Shown: piece after piece, positions 56,960 through 64,000 of the stretch
Layout of the letters: each line of letters starts with the position of its first letter
Position numbering within the stretch: the stretch's first letter is position 1
Source of the DNA: Artemisia argyi
Taxonomy: Eukaryota; Streptophyta; Magnoliopsida; Asterales; Asteraceae
Assembly (NCBI GenBank): GCA_030686995.1
Contig: CM060691.1
Location: 94,196,743-94,260,742 of the forward strand
Length of the DNA: 64,000 nt
Direction of reading: 5' to 3'
The notes under the pieces: model-generated
What the model was told of the DNA's origin: nothing
What the model saw: only the letters and a program-made list of their open reading frames with translations
The model's database searches: none
Translations under genes and position numbers: made by a program

Positions 56960-58627
56960 AAATCAGCGGTAAAAAACCGCATGTCCTAGAAAACTTCTAA
57001 CGGCTTTAACGTTAGTTGGTGGTGGTAATTTGGTGATAACATCTATTTTAGCTTTGTCTACTTCCATCCCTAAACTTGATATCTTGTGTCCTAACACAAT
57101 TCCTTCAGTTACCATGAAATGACATTTTTCCCAATTAAGAACTAGATGTGCAGCTTCACATCTTTCAAGCATTTTATCGAGATTGGAAAGACAAGTTTCA
57201 AAAGAATCACCAAAAACTGAAAAGTCATCCATGAAAACTTCCATAGATGTTTCAAGCATGTCTTGAAATATTGCGATCATACACCTTTGAAAAGTTGCAG
57301 GTGCATTACATAGACCAAAAGGCATACGCCGGTAAGCGTAAGTTCCAAAAGGACATGTAAATGTCGTTTTCTCTTGATCGGCTGGATCGATAGGAATTTG
57401 GAAATATCCCAAAAAACCATCAAGGAAGCAAAAGTATTTGTTTCCTGCTAATCTTTTGAGCATCTGATCCATGAAGGGTAAAGGAAAATGATCTTTCCTG
57501 GTGGCTTTATTAAGTTTTCTGTAATCAATACATACTCGCCATCCAGTGACATTTCTAGTAGGAACCGACTCATTCCTTTCGTTTGTCACTACAGTCATTC
57601 CTCCTTTCTTTGGAACACAATGAACTGGACTCACCCACGGGCTATCCTCGATAGGATAAATAATTCCTGCGTCAAGAAGTTTAATGATTTCCTTCTTAAC
57701 AACCTCTTTCATATTTGGGATGAGTCGACGTTGTCTTTCTACAACGGGTTTAGAACCTTCTTCACAATTGATTTTGTGTTTGCAAAAATCAGGACTAATT
57801 CCTGGAATATCAAAAGTTTTCCACGCAAAAGCGCGTTTATGCTTCTTAAGAACAGAAACGAGTCTTTCTTTTTGATTTGTTTTAAGCAACGACGATATGA
57901 CTACTGGAAGAAGTGAATTTTCTTCTAAGTAAGCATATTCGAGATTATTGGTAAGGGTTTTGAGTTCCAAATCAGTGGGTGGTTCTTCTAGAGATGATTT
58001 GATTTTCAATTGATCTTTCTCAATGATATCTTCAAATTTCTCTTCTTCCTCTTCTTCCAATCTTATTTCCATGAATTCCTCAAATTCTTTATTAGAATCT
58101 GTTTCACTAATCTTTTCTGAAGTAGTCATGAATGGTTTTGAATCGTCAAGTAATGCATCCAATTCTTCTTCAGTGACTTCATCAATTACATCGATGTTAT
58201 AGCATGTGTCATCACTGGAATTTGTATATTTCATTGCTTTATCGATTAAGAACGTGATTCGATCTTCTCCTACTCTGAGATTTAGTTCTTTACCTTTAAC
58301 TTTAATCATTGCATCAGCAGTATTTAAGAAAGGTCTTCCTAAGATTAAGGGTACTCGACTATCTTCTTCCATTTCCAAGATAATAAAATCCAAAGGAAAA
58401 ACAAATTTACCAACTTGAACAAGCATATTTTCAGCAACCCCAACAGGATATTGGTATGTATGGTTGGCTAATCGTATACTCATCTTAGTAGGTTTCAATG
58501 TATTGATGGAAAGTTTAGAATACAACGAATAGGGCATCAAATTGATACTTGCACCTAAATCGGCCAAAGCATCACATGTGATGTTGTTTCCTAATGTACA
58601 TGATAAGAAAACTTCCGGGATCTCCAA
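56960..58627 (-). pseudogene. pol: Athila pol, proximal half: protease and reverse transcriptase
   Basis: This 554-codon frame is entered by a frameshift from gag near 58600 and ends in TGA at 56960-56962. The aspartic protease active site is at about residue 23 in the form ADLGAS (Athila has DLGA rather than DTGA), with a second LILGRPF block near residue 95. The RT region holds CVPKKGG, GWRVCIDYRKLN, FLDG (D403), RRMPFGLCNAPATFQ and the catalytic box FMDD (467-468). It ends at AVRSFLGHAVFYR, the usual join to RNase H. The next frame segment continues directly, so a single stop separates the halves. An acidic linker (EEEEEE) lies near residue 190. Confidence 0.9.
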
Positions 58628-59570
58628 GTTTTGGTGGAATTTTGTTTTGAATTATAGCAGAGCATTCTTCATTGAGAACGGTAGCGGAAATTTGTTCTAA
58701 CTTGTTTCGATTATTAAGAAGTTCTTTCAAAAATTTCCCATAATTGGGCATTCCAGCTAGAACATCAAAGAGGGGTACGTTAATTCTAACTTCTTTGATC
58801 ATCTCTAAAAACTTCTTATTTCGCTCCTCTCTTTTCTCTTTCCTTAGGGCTTGTGGATATGGTATTTTCGGTGTATAAGGCTTTATTGGTGGAACGGTTG
58901 GTTTTTGGGTTGGTTCTTTTTCAATCGCTTCTTCCTCAGCTTCTTCCTCCTCTTCTTGAATAAGAGTATTATCGGTAGGAATGGGTGGTGGATCATATGA
59001 GAGACCACTTCGAGTGAATACAGCATTGATATGCTCATTTCTGTTGTGTGGTGGACGATAATTCTTATCGTTTGATCCAGATGGTTTTGGATTGGATTGG
59101 GTGTTACTTGGTAATGTACCAGGAATTCGAGAAGAAAATTGATCAGAAAGTCTACCAAATTTTTGTTCAAGATCCTGAATAGAAGCTTGATTATTTTTCT
59201 GACCTTGCTCAACTTTGGTTTTGAGATTGAAAAATTGAGTTTTTACGAACTCATTTGTGGTTCTTTGAGCATTTACGAATTCTCGCATCATTTTTTCGAA
59301 ATCAGATTCTTCCTTTTTATCTGAATTTGTTGGGTTTGGATTTTCTGTTCGAGGTTGAAAATCACGGTTGTTATCCCTTTGTTGGCTATCTTGGCAATTT
59401 CCAGAACTTCTTCCGTAATAATTACCACGAAAACCTCCTCCACGATATCCTCCTTGGACATAATTGGCTTCCCCTTCGTTGGGTCCATTCATAGATTGGT
59501 CATCACACTCGGATGATGTGTGATTTCCTCCACAATTATTACAGCCATTAGCATTTCTTTCATTTCTCCT
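58572..59570 (-). pseudogene. gag: Athila gag, C-terminal part with CCHC knuckle and Pro/Glu-rich linker
   Basis: It follows the N-terminal part after a frameshift near 59560. The knuckle CNNCGGNHTSSEC (59505-59543), a CX2CX3HX4C form, is intact in this frame. After it come a Gly/Arg-rich patch, a coiled-coil-like segment (VEQGQKNNQASIQDLEQKFG) and an acidic-proline linker. The end, PPKLGDPGSFLI, is the normal run-in to the protease, but the frame shifts there and ends at 58572. In Athila, gag and pol are normally one frame here, so both shifts are damage. Confidence 0.85.
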
Positions 59571-60475
59571 TTTATATATTTGTATTGCGAGTCCATTTTA
59601 GAATACAAGGCTTCTATTTTGTCCATGAGTTTTGAATTAACTGAACTTTCGGCAAAAGCAACGGTTTTCCGCAAGGGTTTGGTTTTGGAATCTTTTGACC
59701 AATCAAGTTTAATAAGTACTCGATCTTCAAGAAGTTGATATGCCTCATTTGGTGTTTTGTAAAGGAAAATTCCTCTGGCATCAAGGATTGCTTGAGATGC
59801 TTCATCAAGACCATGATAAAAGATTTGGATTATTGTTCCTCTTCCTAAATTATGACCATGACAACTTCGAAGCAAATCTTTCATGCAAAGCCAAGCTTCA
59901 ACAAGAGATTCATTAGGATTTTGTGAAAAAGCACGGATTTCTCCCATTAATCTATCATACATGGGAGGTGGAAAGAATCGGCTTACAAAAGCTTGCCTCA
60001 TCTCCTACCAAGTATTAATAGTTCCTGGGGTTAATTCGTTATACCATACTTTGGCATCTCCGGCGAGTGATGATGGAAAAAGTTTGAGCTTGATAGCATC
60101 GACATTAGTGTCTCCATAACGAAACATGCCACAAATTTCAATGAATTCGGCAATGTGTTTATGCGGATCGGCCTGCGAACGGCCATCGAATTGACGGTCT
60201 TTGATCATAGAAAGATGGTGACCTTTAACGGTAAAGTTTTCACCAAGGTCGGCGACAACAATAGCAGCTCCAGGATTGGGTGCTACGGTTCTATTGGCGG
60301 CCCACATGGGTAAATCGTCAGCCATGGGTATTGGTTCAAAAAGATTGGAAATTGGGTGTTCTTCAGAAAGATTATCAAACCAATTAAGAATAGTTGAAGA
60401 TCTCTTCTTACAAAACAAACTTTCGGGATCGGATAAAGGTGTACTAAGCTTTTTAGTAGTAGAACGAGTGTTCAT
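59571..60475 (-). pseudogene. gag: Athila gag, N-terminal part
   Basis: From ATG at 60475 (MNTRSTTKKLS). One frame is split by TAG at 60002-60004 between TINTW and EMRQAF. Landmarks: MADDLPMWAANR, FPSSLAGDAKVWYNELTPG, FVSRFFPP, NESLVEAWLCMKDLLRSCHGH and NEAYQLLEDRV, all typical of the plant retrotransposon gag domain that builds the particle. The start lies about 250 bp inside the PBS after a leader with CCGATCGGTTGG repeats. Confidence 0.9.
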
Positions 60476-60550
60476 ACAACTATCAAGAGAATCGAATTAA
60501 TTACCTAAATAAGAGAACAAGAAAAATAAAAAATAAAAACAGAAAATGTC

Positions 60551-60657
60551 AAACCAAATCGGTTGAGAATCAAACCGATCGGTTGGACGCTACGGTAAAA
60601 TTAAAATTTGAGGAACCGAATCGGTTGGAAGAGAAACCGATCGGTTGGTTGCTACGG
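60551..60657 (-). repeat. CCGATCGGTTGG tandem units in the Athila leader
   Basis: Two units of about 60 bp each have AATCGGTTG, AAACCGATCGGTTGG and GCTACGG. The same CCGATCGG palindrome forms the LTR hairpins (52490-52520, 62122-62152). Confidence 0.85.
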
Positions 60658-60727
60658 AAAAAAAAAATTTTAGAAAATGAACACGAAAAGAAACGGACTT
60701 TTAAAACTTAAAGAAACACGGTCAAAA

Positions 60728-60745
60728 TCCCCGGCAGCGGCGCCA
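60728..60745 (-). promoter_or_regulatory. tRNA-Asp primer-binding site
   Basis: The minus strand reads TGGCGCCGCTGCCGGGGA, matching the tRNA-Asp PBS of Athila/Tat elements (TGGCGCCGTTGCCGGGGA) with one change. Confidence 0.93.
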
Positions 60746-60751
60746 AAAACT

Positions 60752-62491
60752 TGATGTGCTATTTGTTAGTGCAAGTTTTAAATTTATAAGGATGAGCTAC
60801 CAAATCTAGAAACAACACATACGAGCAAGTGTACTCGTCCGTTATAGCAAGATATGATGGTAAGTCGGGATCGTTCGCAGGGATTTGTGAGTGAATCGAA
60901 ATATAAGTCTAAAAGCAAATCTCTAATGTACGCAAATAAGATAATAAGCAAATTCAATAAATTAAAAACTACACTTGTTTAGATTAGTTTTCTACTTAAT
61001 GACACACATGATTGTGATAACTTTTGATAACATGTTGGTTGAGATAATTAGATGGTGATCTAATCTATTGTTTCTACAAGTTAAACTTCGGCCAAGAGTT
61101 TAGTTCACAAAAACAAGCTTTAAGTGTAAACCAATCAATTCAAGATCTATCCAAGGTTCATAAGGTATGGTGGATATCTTACACACAAGACAAACTTTTA
61201 TTACCAATCAAATACTCTTAGAAAATGGGCAATACAAAAGGTAACCTCTTCATAGACAAAAAGGTCACAATCGTTTATAAACATTTAAACTTTCGTCCTA
61301 CTAAAGGTTTACAAACAATCCGATTTGATGTTATAGAAGAATTCTTATTACAATCATACTTCTTGTTTCTTTGTTTAGTCAAGAATAATTATGGTGAAAA
61401 ACAATCATTCATAGACAAATGATTATAACTAGTTGAGTAATAACAAGTCTTTCGACCTTTGAAACTATTACCAATTAGTTAACCTTGGCTAAACAAATGT
61501 CACGATGAAACTTAAGGTACAATTGGTTCTTAGAATTGACTTGAAATTGAATTAAAACATGTTATCACAATCATCACTATCACTAAGTATAAAACATCAT
61601 CAAAACAAGTGTAAAAAGATTACTAGCCACTCATGGCAAACATGCAAATAAACTCAGAATATTTAACATAAGAATCCATGGTTATAAGTCTTACAATGCT
61701 TTGAAATTGATAACAAATGACAAGGTATTGATAACCTAAGAGTTGGTGATGATTTCTTGAGATTTTCGGATTCCAAATGTTGCTTCCTTGGTCCTCCAAA
61801 GTTCCTAGTTCTTTCTGCACGAATTTTCCTCCTTAGAGAGCTAGAAGATGATAATAATTGTGTGTAGTAATGAAAGTAAATGGTATCTTCAATTGTGTGT
61901 TGAGTTATGCACTTTTGAGGTCCCTTATAGGCTTGTCCAACACTCATGGTAATAAATAGGAACTTAAATGCTTGAACTTGGACAATAAGACACTAAAAAG
62001 GGCCTAGAACCATGGGACAAAAGACCAAGATTCGTGCACAAAAGTTGGCAAAGTATGCAGAATTGACCATCCGATCGGTTGCGGGTTGGTACCAATCGGA
62101 TGGTGAGAAGTCATAATGGCAATCCGATCGGTTTCACACCAACCGATCGGATGGTAATTTCTGGCAGTTTTGGACTTTGACTTTGACTTGTGTAGTTCTT
62201 TATGTACTATCCAAACTTGATTAACTTCTGAACTTGGAACTTTGAGATGACAAAACTTAGGTTCTCATATGAATTACTTCATAGATTGGACTTTTGAGCT
62301 TGGGAATCTTCGTGTAATCGCGTATACTTCATTTTCTTCACTTTTTCTCCATTTTCCCTGCATTTGGCTACATATGCTACAAAAACATACTTTGATACGA
62401 TTAAGTGGCAAAAGCATATAAAAACAACCAAATAACATACACAAAAATACTAATAACGCTTATAAAAACATGTTAACTTTGAGCGTTATCA
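60752..62491 (-). repeat. Athila 5' LTR, 1740 bp
   Basis: The partner of 51119-52859. It contains the same 12-bp hairpin (62122-62133 with 62141-62152) and is followed by gccac. Confidence 0.95.
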
Positions 62492-62496
62492 GCCAC

Positions 62497-62750
62497 CAAG
62501 TTTTTCATGAATCAAGAAGCTTTATGCATAAACCCTAAGATTCTAGTTAATGAATGTAAATAAGAATGTTATACTTGAATCAAAAATGCAATTGTAATTG
62601 GAACACTTACAAATTTAGTTGGATTTGAAGAGATTGGATTGAAAGCCCTAAATTTCGTGTGGTTATGTGTTTTTGAGAGGGTGATGGCTGTTTGAAAGTG
62701 AATGATTAAGTTAAGAGGGTGTTTGGTTTTGAAATTAAGAATAAAACATT
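62497..62750 (-). other. ORF1 leader of the minus Sirevirus-like element, upstream of the Athila insertion
   Basis: It includes a consensus splice donor, GTAAGTGTTCC, from 62610 on the minus strand, matching GTAAGTTTTCC at 34816 of the plus element. No ORF. Confidence 0.5.
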
Positions 62751-62827
62751 CTGTAGCTTTGGCGGACCAGGCGGAACCAAAAATAGGGTTCCGCCCGTAT
62801 GGTTTGAGGGTACCGTGGGAGCTGCAG
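62751..62827 (-). promoter_or_regulatory. GGCGGAACC hairpin module, ORF1-leader copy
   Basis: It is bounded by CTGTAG and CTGCAG. GGCGGAACC (62770-62778) and GGTTCCGCC (62787-62795) form a perfect 9-bp stem. It resembles 46121-46199 along its length. Confidence 0.85.
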
Positions 62828-62929
62828 GGAAAATTCAAAAGGGATTGTCTTGATTTTTGTAGTTTTATCCTAATGGTCAAAACTAAGGTATTAGGTCTTG
62901 TGAGTCTTTGACTAAGCCTAGGGATGATG

Positions 62930-63330
62930 AATGCTTCTCATTCAAGAGGTTTTGTGAAAACGTTGATAGAATGGTTAACGTTGTAGACTTTCTTAGTTAA
63001 GACGTTCCTCAATGAATGTTTTTTTTACCAAGACGTTGATGATGGATTTCAATATGTCAATTAAGAACATAATGGATTGAATTGTCGCTGAAGTCGATGC
63101 TTCCTTTGTTGAAGAGATAACAATGTTGATAAAAAAAATTCCGTTGTTGACGCATATATGCTTGTTCAAGCGGAGCTTGTTGATGTGCTTCTCCATTCGA
63201 AACTAATTTGAGAACCTTACGTGTTTTGGAGAATTGTTGGGTAAGTAAGTATAAAAGTGCAAGTACCACTTGTGCTTTTCTTATCAACTTATTACCGCCA
63301 TAATTCCATTTGGCATACACTATGGTTTCT
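62930..63330 (-). pseudogene. pol: Decayed copia RNase H end of the minus Sirevirus-like element
   Basis: Minus-strand frames keep a HIEIHH-like block (compare KHIEIRHHF of copia RNase H) near 63040 and VFTKPLE near 62941-62960 (compare DIFTKPL), with stops and frame changes between. This is the usual end of copia pol. Its place just upstream of the module and ORF1 means ORF1 and ORF2 sit between pol and the PPT, as env-like genes do in Sireviruses. Confidence 0.5.
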
Positions 63331-64000
63331 ATTCCCGTTCTTTTGAGATACCATAATCCTAGTTGTGTAGTACCTTACGATGTATCCAAACAAGCTTAAC
63401 TAAAGAGTTGTTTAAAGATCTTCTTTAAAACGAGCACATAGACAAACACTAAACATAATGTTGGATCTAATTGTTATGAGAACAAGTAGTCTTCCGAACA
63501 TTTCTCTACGTTTAGTTTTACCTACAGATTTACTAATCTCATTCTTGATAAGTCATCAATAACTTAACCATTGAGAACAAGAGAGTAACTAGGAATGTCT
63601 TTGAGTTAAAATCCCTTGCTTTTGGAGCTTGCTTTTATTATCAAAAAGACTTTCAAAAATTGACACTTATAATCACATGATTACTTCGAAACACTTATTT
63701 TATTTCACTAGTTGTTTTACTCTAAATTCCAAAGACTGTTATTGTTGAATTTGCTTAGACACAACTATGACCTATAAATCAAGTTTTATAACATATGTCA
63801 ATTTTGCTTGATTCAACGTTTGACTCAAGGTGGGAAGATGTTATTTTGTACTTTTATTCTTAATGTTTTACACAACATATTTGTCTTGCCATCATTGGAC
63901 TTTCGACTAAATCATCATCTACCAAAGATGATATCTTAGAAGGAGGAGATTACTCGTTAAATGTTATATTCAACGACTCCTCAACTCTTTGGATTTTCTT
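63331..64000 (-). other. Window end; probably decayed copia pol
   Basis: No ORF or motif I can assign. By position it would be upstream RNase H or RT of the minus Sirevirus-like element. Confidence 0.3.

Larger units (their letters stand above)
51119..62491 (-). mobile_element. Near-complete Athila-lineage Ty3/gypsy retrotransposon, 11.4 kb
   Basis: Its LTRs are 51119-52859 and 60752-62491, with a tRNA-Asp PBS, a PPT and target duplications gccac at 51114-51118 and 62492-62496. The coding order on the minus strand is gag, protease, RT, RNase H, integrase, then a 2-kb non-coding 3' region where Athila elements often carry an env-like gene; none is seen. Four lesions break it: TAG at 60002-60004, a frameshift near 59560, a frameshift near 58600 and TGA at 56960-56962. 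LTRs differ at roughly 1.5% of sites by eye, so it is older than the array and the giant-LTR element. It inserted into the leader of the minus Sirevirus-like element. Confidence 0.95.

Noticed and set aside
55327..58418. Plus-strand ORFs across the Athila pol
   Set aside because: They are shadows of the minus-strand pol frames.

Overview
This window looks like plant nuclear DNA made almost entirely of nested LTR retrotransposons. It is AT-rich and carries long (TA)n microsatellites, tRNA-Met and tRNA-Asp primer-binding sites, and Ty3/gypsy and Ty1/copia protein remnants. Several encoded proteins (the extra ORFs of the Sirevirus-like elements and the gag near 44 kb) resemble hypothetical and gag proteins I remember from Asteraceae genomes. 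I therefore favour a daisy-family host, but that is recognition from memory, not a search. I see no host gene, rRNA, tRNA gene or CRISPR.

Layout. 1-4672: an Athila-like LTR (called Z here) interrupted by a 3.3-kb Tekay-like LTR, followed by debris with a possible hAT end. 4673-31304: the body of a degenerate, non-coding, minus-strand Ty3-like element (tRNA-Met PBS at 31290-31301). Two later insertions split it. One is a tandem LTR-internal-LTR-internal-LTR array of a Tekay-like chromovirus (5901-22512, TSD ttaca). The other is a non-autonomous element with huge 2.95-kb LTRs and only 685 bp between them (22970-29579, TSD ggtgc). 31305-33108: another LTR, a possible MITE and a copia gag fragment. 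34593-39980 (+): 3' half of a Sirevirus-like copia element with two extra ORFs, multiple polypurine tracts and a 1.25-kb LTR. 39981-44131: a Z LTR fragment, a long non-coding stretch and a minus-strand Athila-type gag pseudogene. 44132-64000 (-): a second Sirevirus-like element with the same two-ORF layout. It is split by a solo Z LTR (44302-45720, TSD ggtac) and by an almost complete Athila element (51119-62491, TSD gccac) with gag, protease, RT, RNase H and integrase, broken by two in-frame stops and two frameshifts.

Most notable. (1) The middle LTR of the tandem array is a mosaic of the outer two, as unequal crossing-over predicts. (2) The two Sirevirus-like elements repeat a GC-rich hairpin module before ORF1, before ORF2 and in the LTR; the ORF2 and LTR copies are each followed by a TATA box. 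This suggests internal promoters. (3) The non-coding cores of two Ty3-like elements share hairpins with equal loop lengths, a conserved loop and compensatory stem changes. (4) An array of five AUCC-UUCG-GGAU tetraloop hairpins lies in one of these cores. (5) Each element family has its own inverted-repeat word, near a TATA box in the LTR in most cases and repeated in internal leaders or UTRs.
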